Source: Membranipora membranacea
Taxonomy: Eukaryota; Bryozoa; Gymnolaemata; Cheilostomatida; Membraniporidae
Length of the DNA: 60,000 bases
NCBI GenBank assembly: GCA_914767715.1
Contig: OU612075.1
Location: 6,202,001 to 6,262,000 of the forward strand
Direction: 5' to 3'
In this document: piece after piece, positions 22,744 through 34,984 of the stretch
Layout of the letters: each line of letters opens with the position of its first letter
Position numbering within the stretch: position 1 is the first letter of the stretch
Program-made: the position numbers and the translations under genes
The notes under the pieces: model-generated
The model's database searches: none
Told to the model about the DNA's origin: nothing
What the model saw: only the letters and a program-made list of their open reading frames with translations

Positions 22744-23780
22744 ATTTACTAAGTATGACTGTACAAAAGATCAAAACTATTTCATGAGCCCATGAGAGAA
22801 CATTTTTAAACATCAAGGAGAAATCGCAGGAGGAGAAACTCGGCAAAAGAAATATAATTTATTGTCCATGATTTAGGGAAGGCCATGCTGGGTAAGAGGA
22901 TCACTCTTATACCTCCTTTCTAACTGCATAATGTCAGGAGCCAGGGGCAATTATTTTCCAAAAAGCATGACACACTGAGCTATCATTTGTAGAACGGGTC
23001 AATACATTGCTTTACAAAGCTTGTCTTGGTGAGAGTTTTATAAATAGCATCAAACATTTTGGAAAAACTTTAGATTTGTATGCTCTCCTTATGTAAAGGG
23101 AATATCTTCAAATGTTGGAAATTTGGTTGTGTGTTGTGAACCGATGGTACTATATCATGCCACAATTTCATTACATGGTCTTTCGTGTAAATTAATTACA
23201 CCATATATTTTTATTGTAATCAAACAGATCTTATACAGGGAATTTAGTTACTATATTATAGTCATGTCATTTCTTGGGCCCATACCTGACAAGTATTCCT
23301 ATTTGGTAGGGAGGCTCCCAGTTTTAGTTTTTTTTTACACACCCTCCATATCTCCCTTTTTCCTTCCTATTTTCAACTTCCTTTGTCCAGTAAGTTTGTT
23401 AAGCTTTGTTTCCCCACCTCAACAGTACATATACCTATGTATTTGCTTTACCATTACTGGTTGTATGCAGCTATTCAATATCTTTACCTTTTATAAATAT
23501 ATCATTCTTAAATTCAGGCAATATGACGCAATCAATATTATAAAAGCTCAAGATTTAGCTGAGAAATATGACAAGCGAGGGCAGAATTGCACCTGCAATG
23601 CGGGACGCATAGTGGTACTCAGGGTCGGAAAATTGTCAGCGAGTACCTCCTGATTTCTGGGTCTACCAACTTGTATGTATGTATGCTTGGGCCTAGTATG
23701 CCTCATTTGTATTACTTCAGATACACTAGAAATAGGTGCAAGAGATTTTTGAGTTCTCTTATTTATTTATTGATATCGCT
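22744..23780. other. Interval with one long but unsupported frame
   Basis: A 176-codon plus-strand frame (23123-23653) is AT-rich, hydrophobic and repetitive in composition, without splice or domain support. Nothing else was recognised before the duplicated block at 23781. Confidence 0.4.
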
Positions 23781-24293
23781 GCAGGACAGAGATCTCAGTA
23801 ATAAAAAAAACTCAACCACTTTATAAAGCCACATATATCGCTGTAAATTACAAATTTTTACTGAACCAAAAATAATACATCTTTGGAACAGCGTGACACA
23901 AATATTGTCGGCTGAACTTTACTGCTAAAATATGAAAAGCTTCGGGTAGTATTGCATATCAAGAAAAAAAGTCACAAATAATCTCCGAATATCAATACCT
24001 TTGGTTCAAAATTATATTTGATTAGCTAGTTGTCGATTAACCTTTCAACAGATGCTCGATTCTACCAGTTGGAGAAAACAAACATAAAATATTAGTTAGT
24101 GTCAGTTTAAATAATTATTGTAGACTGACTTTTTGCCGTTCACACCTATCATCGGGTAAACACAATGTGAGGACAAAGCTTTTTTTGTGAATGGAATGCA
24201 TAGTTTGCTGACTGAAAGGAGTGCATAGTCTGCCAACTGGCCCTCGCAACCAATCAACTTTCTAGCAAAACTGTCACAATATCTCCACGCCGA
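23781..24293. repeat. Duplicated 515-bp block, copy 1 (downstream of gene F)
   Basis: Nearly the same as 28883-29411, from ACAGAGATCTCAGTA to ATCTCCACGCCGA, in the same plus orientation. Non-coding. It flanks the 3' side of gene F, while the second copy flanks the 3' side of gene G. Confidence 0.85.
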
Positions 24294-24393
24294 CTGTCTT
24301 GTCTATAACTAGTCATTTTTCCTTTCTATAGTCATATAAAAATGTTTATGGAGCAGGTCGAGAATGGTGCTTTGGTGTGATGTGAGCTAAGTT

Positions 24394-26206
24394 TCAAACA
24401 AGCGGTTGTCCTGAATCTTTTTCAACTCTTCTTCTTCTGCTAGCACTGTGTCTCATAGCTGTAATATATATTTATTTACATCGCTGTTACTGTCAAAAGA
24501 AAATCCTTAGTAGCTAATGTGGAATGCAATGTTATTGATTATTAATCATCATGAATAGACCTGGAAAACCCTAAATCCTTTTGTGTCATAATGGAAACCC
24601 TAATCAACTTTGAGTCATGGGTTTTCCTTAAAGTTGTACAACTCTTAATCACCTGATCATTTTTTCTATATTGCAACGAAGCTGAAGTCCTCTTGCTAGT
24701 ATAACTTTTCATCACACATTTTAAAATTACCCTGGTTTGTGCTGCTGTTTTAAATGCTAATTGATAATGATGGATCGGATCTGGTCTGGGGGATCTGATG
24801 GTTGTAATGGAAAAAATTCATCTCCCTTAGCTAATAACTACACAGCACTGTCACAAGTGTTTGAACACATCATGTAAGCTTGATACCAGTTCATATACTA
24901 ACGGGCGTTCTATTATTCTCTTGCAACAATCCATGGTCAAGTTCTTGAACATCATTGTTATGAATTAATGCATGATGTTCAGATTAAAACCCATACTTAC
25001 CTTGAAAGCAGTTTAGATGCTGTTGTGTGCTTCTTCTACGCCTGCAGTGGCCATTTTTCTCAAGGAAGTAAACCAACATGATGATGATAAAGATGATGAC
25101 AATAACACCAGCAACGATAGCAACAATTGTACCTACGCCAGGATCTGTTAGTGGCACAGGACCGGCTGTAGGAGAGATTGTAACCACCTCATGTGCGGAC
25201 GTTCTGATGTCTGATGGCGTCAAAACAGGTGTGGACTGTGATGTCAGATTCTGAGAGGGGATGTGCGAGGACAGGTGTGGTACTGTAGTTGTAGGCACAG
25301 GTGTGACAGAAATGGGAGCTGTGGAACTTGAATGGGGTTCTATAAGTCTGCATAAGCGTACATCATAAGCTGTAACAGATATTATGATATTATGATCACA
25401 TCATGCAGTCTACACCAGTATAAATAGTATAGATTGGCTTAGCCTGTCTTGACTAGCTGTGTCATGGAGGTTGTCGGGGTTTCCCCCACCAACAAATTAG
25501 CCTGTCTTAAAAAGTTTTTTCTGAGAAGGGGTAACCCCCACAACCCCCACGACAAAGCTTGTCAAGACAGGCTAAGATAGGCTAGATAAGCTCAGTAGCA
25601 AACATCAAATTACGAGATCTACAGGATGTTCACAAAAATCAGTGAATGGTGTAAATGTATCCAGTTTTAGCTCCGAGGTATCACCTTCGCAGTAGTCTCT
25701 ACATCTCAAACCTCTTGTACCAAAGTAGAGCGCTCCATCGCAGATCTTGCTGCATGCTGACCATGAATCACGATATGAGTTATAATAACAGCCAATTGAC
25801 CCATTTCTTAGTTGAATGCAGTCATCACTACCTTAGCGGAGTGAAGTATGTGCTTGGGGGAAAATTCCTATTTCCACATCCTTAAATTATGAAATTTACA
25901 GCTGCCAACGTTCACCCAATGCCATGTTTTGACGCTAGTTAACATCAAAACACCACAACCAACAAAAATAGGCAAACAGATGGTGAGGGTAGACTGAAAT
26001 TGTTACTGGGGGGAAAAGGGATATGTATCTACTATGACATGATATCAAATGTACCAAGACAAAATATATTCTATTAGCTTAGGTTGAGGATGTAAAACGA
26101 CTTACCTATCTTTGCTGTGTGATCCTACCCTATCGGTAGATAGCACTGATGTAACTCCTAGTATGCCAGTAGCTAATAAACATGCTGACCACGCTGTGTT
26201 GTTCAT
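24394..26206 (-). CDS. Eight-cysteine family type I membrane protein with shortened domain (gene F)
   Basis: Exons: 26206-26106, 25827-25685, 25369-25001, 24458-24394; 225 residues, phases 2, 1, 1. Leader MNNTAWSACLLATGILGVTS. The domain exon reads DDCIQLRNGSIGCYYN, WSACSKICDGALYFG and RGLRCRDYC, then AYDVRLC in exon 3, but the usual first cysteine segment is missing. Upstream of the used acceptor the frame has TAA, so exon 2 most likely starts at a later AG (25827). A long Pro/Ser/Thr stalk leads to a membrane helix (GTIVAIVAGVIVIIFIIIML), an Arg-rich juxtamembrane (CRRRRS) and a tail exon AMRHSASRRRRVEKDSGQPL then V. An AG just before the ATG and a CA/GTAAGT donor at 26740 suggest a 5' non-coding exon near 26.8 kb. 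Divergent from gene G. Confidence 0.75.
25438..25576. repeat. 139-bp element with 16-bp perfect inverted ends in gene F intron 2
   Basis: CTTAGCCTGTCTTGAC (25438-25453) is exactly inverted at 25561-25576. The interior holds an inner near-palindrome of GGGGTTTCCCCCAC and GTGGGGGTTACCCC type. A related end occurs at about 4679-4701. Probably a small MITE. Confidence 0.65.
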
Positions 26207-26740
26207 CACCCTGTAATCAACCATAATTATACGTGAGAATAAGCCATCTAAATTCTAATTCGTCTTTGAGTTTGATTTTTTAACTCCCATTTTTTCAAAG
26301 ACATTTCAAATACACATTGAATTTTTAGTTTTTGCCTTTTATGTTTGTTACACTCGCTCTTATTATGATAGACATGTCACCATGTACTATTTTGAGCGGT
26401 AAAAATAAAGTGGATATCAATCAAAAAAATTCCTAACACACAACAAACTCCCATGTAGATCAGTTTTCAGAATGATACCATGGTTTAAAAATCCAATTGA
26501 AATAAGAAAGAAGTTGTGACTGCACTTTGCATGACATTGTACTTTTTTCTGATACAAAATATGATTCAAAAGAATAGCCTAAAGCAAACCCTGCTGCTTC
26601 TGTATGGATAAAAACGCAACATGTTCAGCAACAAAATGATCGGGCAGTCAAACAGGTTTAGGTGTAATAAAACAGTGACTGGTATGTAGTATGCTGCCCA
26701 AAGCTTGTGAAAAATGACCATGTAGGAACAAAAACTTACT

Positions 26741-27518
26741 GAATGTCTGAAGAGAACTCAGGTTTGGTCCTTCCAGTCTGGAATCGTCTTTAGATTTGCA
26801 GTGACATTTAACAGTCATGCCAAACCGTGATTCTTTGTGTTAGTTATGGAAGCCACACCTACAGTAGGCCTATGATAGACAGTACAGATAGATAGAAACA
26901 CTGCTACATAGTCATGCTGGATTTCCCATTTTCCTATATGAAATCATTCCTTGTCTGATGTATTGAAGATAATGTGAACGATCCAATCCAATCCATTCAG
27001 ACGGATGAGCACAAGCGGCATGATCAATAATTGATAAACTGGTCATCAGTGCTTTATGAGACGAAGGATTGGGATTCCTGTGATTCCAATGTTATTTATC
27101 ATGTATATCTTCTTTGATCCAGTTTGCCTGCGCTTGCAGTTCGCTTGCGATCAAATATATATAAAACGATTATTGCCACGAGCCGTGCGCTGTGACCATT
27201 GATAGTTATATTATTATGATTAATTATTTTTCAATCTATCCTTCACTTTCAAGAAAAATCAGCTCAACTCATGATTAATGACTTAATTGAAGGATGCGTA
27301 AATGCGGTAAGGAATTCTTTTTTATTCAGTCGAATTGCTACATATCACAGTGTCATACTGTGGAACAGGAAATAAAATAAAATGACTTGGGAAAAACCAA
27401 CTGAGTGGTACTGCAGCCATCTTCACTCATAGATCTTGAGATGTATTTCTCAGGTTCAGAAACACTTTTGAGAGAGGAAGAGAGGAAGGAGCCCACCAGC
27501 AGACACACCAAAGTTTCA
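26741..27518. promoter_or_regulatory. Shared divergent promoter region of genes F (minus) and G (plus)
   Basis: Both genes appear to have a non-coding first exon ending CA before GTAAGT (minus strand at 26740; plus strand at 27518), so transcription starts should lie inward of these points in opposite directions. GGATTTCCCA (26919-26928) is a kappa-B-like match. A degenerate copy of the F side of this region occurs at about 29412-29700. Transcription starts are inferred, not seen. Confidence 0.45.
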
Positions 27519-27681
27519 GTAAGTCATGTTCTTTCTTCATCATCTTGATTTTAAATAAAGTCAATACACTCTTTAGTCAGTAAATTAATAAGCAGAACTG
27601 TGGGAAGACTCTCATTAGGGCAGTTTCACAATTAATTCACATCTATTTCTCTGTGGTTTTAGGAAGAACCAACACTCAGTA

Positions 27682-28883
27682 ATGGCTTCACAACTAACTG
27701 CTTATCTGAAGGTGATTTTCCTGATACTACCTATTTACGTACTAGGAGTTCAGGCTGAGTAAGTCGCTGTGATGGCATTCCAGTCGAATGAAACATGGGC
27801 AATTAAGACGAAAAAGTGAACAGAGCCATTTCAGTTTATTCCCTGCGACACAACTTTGTCCAAGCAGGACAGAGACTCACCAAACTCCAATCGGTTACTC
27901 TGGGCCCTGCTATATATTACAGCGGTATACTATTACTGAGCATAAATTTAGGGGATGAATGAATGCTATGTAAATTATTGGCCCAAGCATGTCGACTTAA
28001 ATGGCCCTAAAAGCAAGATTGTGCGTGGAACTAAGTCCATTGCTTGATTATTGCTGCGTCTTAGTCTACTAGATTGATTCTCTGCTAATTATAACATAAA
28101 TTCAATGAAAATAAATTGTGAGTGTGACCTGTATAACCTTTTTCATAGGTATTACATTTGCCAAGGCCCAGAGGCACAACTCACTGATGGGCACTGTTTC
28201 AATCTGAAGAATGAGAGCGTTGGATGTTACCACAGTTTATACCACGGGACATGGAGAGCATGCAGCTCAATTTGCAATGATGCTCTCCTAATAGCGACTC
28301 GAGGGAGGAGGTGTAGAGAGTACTGCGAAGGTTGGTGAGAAGTGTAATCAACATTTAACTGGATCGCTTACACTTTTCTTGGCATATTTCAAGCCTTTCA
28401 TAGGTTTTAGGTCATACTTGGAGTAATATTGGAGTTTTTGGGAAACACACTTTTAGTACAATAAGACCACCGTGATTCTCCTAAATCTTTGCTAAGTATC
28501 AATGAGTTGAGGTGGGAGGTATGGGGCAGAGTAGATACTCACCAGCTTTGGTGATCTCGGGCTAACACATTCAAGAAATTTTGCCTGATGTTGTTTCAGA
28601 CTACATTGGAGCAGTCTGTGTGGTGAGACAACAGCTAGAACCTACTGAGACTACCACACCGAATGTCGACCCCTCAACGGTGTCCTCAACAGTGTCCGCT
28701 ACAGTCCTACCGCCCGTATCTCCGACATCATCCAGGCCAGTTCAAGATGAAGGAGAGGTTAGCTACACAAGAGTGGTTATCATCGTAGTTTCAGTTATAG
28801 TAGTCATTGTGATCCTAACAGGAGCAGTTGTGTTCTGTCTCAGAAGGATAGGCCTCATCTGTGCCAATCAAAGAACAATCTAG
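27682..28883 (+). CDS. Eight-cysteine type I membrane protein, three coding exons, complete (gene G)
   Basis: Coding exons 27682-27758, 28149-28330, 28600-28883; 180 residues, phases 2 and 1. Leader MASQLTAYLKVIFLILPIYV. The domain has CQGPEAQLTDGHC, CFNLKNESVGC, WRACSSICNDALL, RGRRCREYC, then DYIGAVC. A Thr/Pro/Ser stalk is followed by a membrane helix of about 24 residues (VVIIVVSVIVVIVILTGAVV) and a short basic tail (RRIGLICANQRTI). There is no separate tail exon. A 5' non-coding exon likely ends at 27518 (TTTCA then GTAAGT) and joins at 27663 (GGTTTTAG acceptor). The only member on the plus strand, making the clearest statement of the family's exon plan. Confidence 0.85.
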
Positions 28884-29411
28884 CAGACAGAGATCTCAGT
28901 AATTAAAAAAACTCAACCACTTTATAAAGCCACATATATCGCTGTAAATTACAAATTGCTACTGAACCAAAATAAAACATCTTTGTAACAGAATGACACA
29001 AATATTGTCGGCTGAACTTTACTGCTAATATATGAAAAGCTTCGGGTAGTATTGCATCTCAAGAAAAAAAGTCACAGAAAATCTCCGAATATCAATACCT
29101 TCGGTTCAAAATTATATTTGATTAGCTAGTTTTCGATTAACCTTTCAACAGATGCTCGATTCTACCAGTTGGAAAAAACAAACATAAAATATTAGTTAGT
29201 GTCAGTTTAAATAATTATTGTAGACTGACTTTTTGCCGTTCACACCTATCATCGGGTAAACGCGCATGTAGGTAATTAATCCTAATTTCAATGTGAGGAC
29301 AAAGTGAATGGAGTGCATAGTTTGCTGACTGAAAGGAGTGCATAGTCTGCTAATTGGCCCTCGCAACCAATCAACTTTCTAGCATAACTGTCACAATATC
29401 TCCACGCCGAT
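28883..29411. repeat. Duplicated 515-bp block, copy 2 (directly after the gene G stop)
   Basis: Begins at the last base of the gene G stop codon and matches 23781-24293, with a 20-30 bp insertion (near 29262-29292). It may serve as the 3' UTR of gene G. Confidence 0.85.
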
Positions 29412-29760
29412 TTGACTTTTGACAGTCATGCCAATCAATGCTCCTGTTGGGTCAGGAATGGAAACATCCATCCACACCCTACAATATGATATAACACTGA
29501 AACACTGCTTCATAGTCATACTGGATTTTCCGTTTCCTATAATATAAAGCTTTATATTGAAGACTACGTGAACCCCTCAGTATATGATAGTACATACACT
29601 GCACTACATAGTAATTAGATTTTCCATTTTCCTATGAAAGTATTTTTTGTCTGATGCATTGGAGACTATGCCAATGATCCAATCAGATATCTCAAGCCGC
29701 GTAATTTGTATTCCTATGATTCTAGTTTGATCTACTAGTCTGATCTAGTTTGCATGCATT
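29412..29760. repeat. Degenerate copies of the F/G promoter region
   Basis: Two imperfect repeats of the segment CATAGTCATGCTGGATTTCC...TTTTCCTAT (compare 26907-26936) occur near 29512-29540 and 29605-29635. They are followed by sequence matching TTTGTCTGATG and ATCCAATC at 26945-26990. Probably the relic of a duplicated gene 5' end; no leader exon was found next to it. Confidence 0.5.
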
Positions 29761-30630
29761 TGGAATTGCCCCCTTCCACTGACTCATAGACAGGAAAATT
29801 CATACGCGTATACTACCAGGCAGCAGGGAGTTTAAGAGCTGATAAAGACGGCCTTATAAAAGAACACTGGAACTTCACTGTCTGTGTCCTGTATGAACTG
29901 ATGAGTATTAATTATCCCGTAATTAAACCCATAGCCAGCCGTAATAGGGATTGCAAGATATAGTTAGCAAGTCTTCAATATAAGCAGGATGATTTATATG
30001 TAAATTGGACAAAGTTTTGTTGATTATGTGTACATTTCAATGGTACTCTGTAAGGAATATCAACTGTTATGTGCTCATCATTGAGATACGATACTCATTT
30101 ATTTTCATGCAAATATGTACACCAATACAAAAACGATACTCAGCAATATTGCAATCAAAAAAAGCTAAAGCAAAGATTAACATTTTGCAAAATAGATTTT
30201 TTAGATTGAAATTGTTGTACATTTTGGAGTTGGCCTGCCTTGATTCTCAGGCCCCCCCTCCTGATAGGCGAGTCTGTAATAGAGCACAGTCCATGTAGAC
30301 TAGTTTCTAAAAATTCACTTTGAAGTCTTGTATGTGGTCCTGATTGGCTAACCAACAACAAACATATTTAGCAGCGAAGGTCATTTACCCTCCTTTCATT
30401 GCTTTACCTCTGATAAAGTGACAGTATCTCACAGAATATTGACATGTGAAAAAAAAGTTTTTTCCGTTTAGATTTGTGAGGACTATACAAGACAAACATG
30501 AAATTACTGGCTTACTTTTGTGTTTTTTTTAACATACACATTCAGATTCTTAAATGCTTTCGGAGGCAATGAGAGTTTGTAAAATCTTCTGGAATGAGAC
30601 TTTACTGAAGAACTGAGCACCTTGTATAAC

Positions 30631-30740
30631 TTAACTATCATCTGGCACATCTAGACTCATCAAAGGTAAAGTGTTGCCCTCTTCCTCGAGGCATGTATTT
30701 CCTTCACTGTATCTTCTTGCCGCAGAACAATTTGCTATTT
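30631..30740 (-). CDS. Candidate terminal coding exon of an unknown minus-strand gene
   Basis: After a good acceptor (AACCTCTTTTAG) a phase-1 frame reads IANCSAARRYSEGNTC, then an acidic stretch and SLDVPDDS before TAA. Length (110 nt), phase and acidic/serine composition resemble the cytoplasmic exons of the local membrane genes. No matching upstream exons were recognised between 31 and 35 kb, so it may be an orphan or a false exon. Confidence 0.25.
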
Positions 30741-30939
30741 CTAAAAGAGGTTGCAAAATGATACATAAAATTGAATAAATTGAATCAAGTGTCTCATCAC
30801 ACCCCATATCCAGAAGCATGGGCGCCAAATATCTGTTACCTTAGTGGCAAGGCCACAATATCTGCACCAGGTTGCTATCTCTGTTTGCAGGCATTTCGGA
30901 GCGCACCTGGGGACAAACCAAACCCCATTAGTCTATGGA

Positions 30940-31021
30940 CTGCAGAGGGATTCAAACCAACCACCTTCAACATTTGCATGCTGAAGGGACGGCGCTCCAA
31001 CCAACTGAGCCACCTCCTACT
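30940..31021 (-). repeat. tRNA-derived SINE head
   Basis: On the minus strand GGTGGCTCAGTTGGTTGGAG matches a pol III box A and GGTTTGAATCCC a box B at tRNA-like spacing. The acceptor stem does not close, so it is a SINE head or tRNA pseudogene rather than a working tRNA. The SINE body probably continues towards 30800. Confidence 0.6.
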
Positions 31022-31326
31022 CTCATAACATTTACCCAAAGATGACTGGTTGTTATAAAGCCTAATGAGTGTGAACAAATCTGTTGTTATGTTAATGATC
31101 TATAGCATACTTTAGAAAAATTGTAATATAGTAGACAAAATTCCAAGCGCAATCGTCTTACACTAGTGAAGCCTGTCGTCAATATCTGTAAGAAAGTGTC
31201 AAACTGATGTGTATATAAAACGGTCACGAACTGTGAAATGTAGCAAGGCAATCTTAAAAAACAAAGACTATCTAGCCTAACAAGTTTAAATTGTTTCTGT
31301 TTTTACAATTTATTATTTATTATTTT

Positions 31327-31412
31327 CTCTCTCCAAGGGGGCTTTTTATCTCGATGTAAACATCTTTGGACAAAGAGTATAAATTAAACAAACAAACAAA
31401 CAAACAAACAAA
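31327..31412 (+). mobile_element. 5'-truncated LINE 3' end with CAAA microsatellite tail
   Basis: CTCCAAGGGGGCTTTTTATC, then ATCTCGATGTAAACATC and TTTGGACAAAGAGT, followed by about seven CAAA repeats. The same 3' end occurs in reverse beside the reverse-transcriptase remnants at 44520-44640 and 54480-54580, showing one LINE family. Confidence 0.7.
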
Positions 31413-34400
31413 TATTTGTGGCACCTTCAAGAATTGTATCACTTTAGTATTACATTTGAAGCTAATATACAATATTATAGGTACCAATTCTTTGAATTAG
31501 AGATTTGCAGCTGCACGTCTTGAAGCGAAGTTGTCTCTTGGTCACACCCAACCTGCAAGCATTTGTTTTACATGGAATGACTATTGGATAGAAAGACCAT
31601 ATATAATATTGCTAGTAAGGTGTTCCAGGGCCAAATCTCGTCTAAGCATGAAACATGTCAAATTGTTCCCTAAAAAGGACTTTTCATTAAAATGTCCACT
31701 GTCAAATAAAGAAGCACTGGCAATATACAACATAGGTATAGAAGTTTTGACCTACTGATACTTATGTTGTGCATTGTCTTGAACTAAAAACACATTTTTT
31801 CCCACGCATTCAATATAATGAGAACAAAATGAATCAATGACCTATGTTATTAACCATGGAATACTGCAACTCATATCATTGGAAAACCTGTCCCACACAC
31901 TGGTGATATTCTACTCAAAATATATATCTTTAGAACCCCATAGTGCTCAAGACTGTATGATTCTATCACAGGAAGTAGAAAGGTATGGATGGATGGATTT
32001 TATTACTATCACTGACAGCATTATTAAAAGAAAAAATGAGTCGCGAAATACAGTGTAATTGCTGGCACTTTGAATCAGCAAGAAAAAGCAAAGACACTTG
32101 GAATAAAAAAAAAATCAAATCTCTGTCTAAAAAAGTATTTCGTTTAAAATAAGAGTGATATGACGGTATGGTCAATAAATAAAATGGATTAGCTTAATAT
32201 AACAATATAATGTGAATGATATGGATCAACTATTTTTCTAAACCTATATATGATATTTTTTTGCCTTATCAGTTGACTAATATTAGAAGGAATATTTGTT
32301 TAGTTTCTGTGGTTGACCTTAATGTTTACCAGTTGTAACCACGCCTATTGTTTGGTGCCATAATAATTGTTATTTTCAAAAGATAATATATTAAAGAATC
32401 CTTGTCATGGCATGGCTATAACTGCTTCAAAGATGTTGCCGTGGTGTTATACAGTGTTTGGTGCGTGCTACTCAGGGCTGTAGTTAAGAAAAACATGGTG
32501 GGGGAGGCAAAAGTACGAGGCCAGTCCAAAGCATCACCAAGAGTGGTGCTGTAAGCTCCTCCCCAAGCAACTCAAGGCATTTAATTAGCAAATGCAAATC
32601 CCAGATGAGCTGATTCGTACATGATATATTCAATCATAGTGTTTTAGGTCATTGTGTTTGCTTTCTAGGGGAGGCAGTGCCTCCCTGCCTCCCTGTCCCC
32701 TCTCAAACTGCGGGCCCGCTATTGATTCAACTAAACCGTAAATGAATGAATTTACTTGAATGCTGAGAAATAAATTGTTTGGTACCAAAACCTTTTATTT
32801 CCCTGATAAGCAAGACATGACAAAATATCATCAGGTTAACTCGAAATGAGAGGTTGCCCTCTCTCAACCAACATGTGCATGCGTCCTTGTAACTTAGAAC
32901 TATTTGTTAATATGCCTCTGATGGGCCACTATTTTATTGGCACCTGTCAAACAGGAAGCAGTCATCACTCCAGCAGTGGAAAGATTAAATGTGTTAAGAT
33001 CTACCAATTTATTGGTGATGGTTCATTAATTTTCACTGAATCAAGTAGATGGCAAGTACCCTGTCTGTCAAAAAACTATAACAGCTGCATTGATGGTCAC
33101 TCTCCGCTATGAATGTGTGAAGCGCATCCAAACATTTCCCCCAATTCTTTAGGATCATAAGAAAGAAAAAAAAATTTAATATTTATCTCCATCATTCACA
33201 TCAAGGCCTTGCCTTACATCGTTGATTTTAACTTTAATCCATAATGATATCTGCAGAACAAAAATTGTTAAGATCCAAAGCCTTTTTGTGTGAGAGCATA
33301 AAAATTGCAGCGGTAATGATTCCTAGGTTTACAATTCAATTCCACCAGTCTTGTTGCATTTCCCAGTCAGGTTTTTGCAAGAATTTACAACATAAATGAC
33401 ATGGCTACTGAACAGGCATTCCGATGGGGTATTACTGCATAATCCATACTAAAGTGGTCAGAGATTATTTATTACCCAATTAATCTTCATTCGGACACCT
33501 GTTATTATGCGAATCTCACTGTGGTACAATTTCTGCCCCTTCTAATTTTTGACAAGTGCAGGGTCACCATATATCATTTTAGAGCGCTCAAAACTATACA
33601 ATCTCGTAGGGTCTCCAAAGAATTAATTTGAAAATTTTGAAGTTGCCCCTCAAACATAGACTCCAAAACTGCTGTGGAGGCTGTAAGCTTAGATATGATA
33701 TCCAATCTTAAGTGATCTAGTATTATAAGGCATTTATTGATGATAGCTCTCTTTTTTCTTGCGCATACTCATGCCCATTATCTCCTCTGCTCTTCTGCTT
33801 TCGCTTTTTGCAGGGGTGATAACCCTGGGAAGACCCCATCAGGATTCCACAAAAATTGAAACCAGAAATCAATTAGGTTTTTGCAGGTATGGTGCACAGT
33901 AGGTCCCGATGTGGCTAATCACAGTATTATTTTCAAATCAATGATACAAAAAAAGTATTTTTTTCAAACTCATTTCTGCTTTAACATGAGACCATCGATG
34001 ATTATCTAACAGTGTTTCTTGCAAATTATTACTTCACCCTGAATATTTTTACTACTTTTAATTCTTGATTGTCTGCCAACAAAAAGGTCTGGAACAGTAG
34101 ACGCAAAGTCCATTCGGATAGTGATATCTACCATATTTGGGTGATAAGTCACACAATTTATTAATTCATTGAGGCGTTCTAAAACTTGTTGATTAAAGTA
34201 AATTAAAACTCACTTGTTGACCTCACATTCTTTAACATAGATATAGAAAAATGAGTTGAATAAAAAGATGTAAGTGTAGGGTATTACATACTACATGCTA
34301 GAGCTCTGATTGTAGAACACAGTGGTTCCTTGTGTGTGCCATATGACTGCTCATGGATAAACAACAGCTCTATACTGTTCTGGGTAGGAGTGAGTATACT

Positions 34401-34970
34401 GTCTAGTCTTACACACCAAAATCACCACAAATTAAATCTAAAAAGAAATAAATGGCACTAGCCAATGTAATCTCAACAAAATAAGTTAGTTGGCAGGGTT
34501 CAACTTTATATAGAGGACAGTCAACAGAACTTATGCTCAGTCACCGCATTAACTATGTGTGCCTGTGAACTCATTTTCATGTCAAAATGATCTTGAGTTA
34601 TCTGGGAAACCATCACCCCTCCCTCACTCAAACTCTACACAGCATTGAGGTTTACAACAGCTGCACAGAAAACGACTACACTACATACTGCCTGCAAAAC
34701 AAGAAACTGGGAGTTGAGATTTAAGACATTAGTGGTATTAGTAGAGAAATCAATGGGGGCACTGTTTCAAACACACCTGTTTATGTGAAGCAGAACCTAG
34801 AAGGGCTACTAAAAGTTTCCACATCCAAACAGCTTAGGCAAGTATAGTTTTGATTTCAAATGAGTGCATGAATAAGACATTACCTCACACCACAAGCTCT
34901 AGCAAAGACCTGACATAAATTATCTCTATTACCAATTGTTTAATCCTCACCTTCCATTGTGTTCTAAAAA
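31413..34970. other. Interval with no supported gene
   Basis: Several frames of 60-90 codons occur on both strands, none with splice signals, known motif or a second copy. Just right of it begins the DNA shared with 57040 onward (about 34980). Confidence 0.45.
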
Positions 34971-34984
34971 AAATTTGAGGGACG

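Noticed and set aside
23123-23653. 176-codon plus-strand frame, longest single frame between genes D and F
   Set aside because: AT-driven hydrophobic composition, no domain, no splice signals or duplicate; likely chance.
30940-31021. Functional tRNA (minus strand)
   Set aside because: No closed acceptor stem and box B departs from consensus; treated as a tRNA-derived repeat.
32846-33112. 88-codon cysteine-containing plus-strand frame, and a DDC motif on its minus strand resembling the family domain
   Set aside because: The minus-strand match hits a stop within eight codons and lacks the cysteine spacing; the plus frame has no support.
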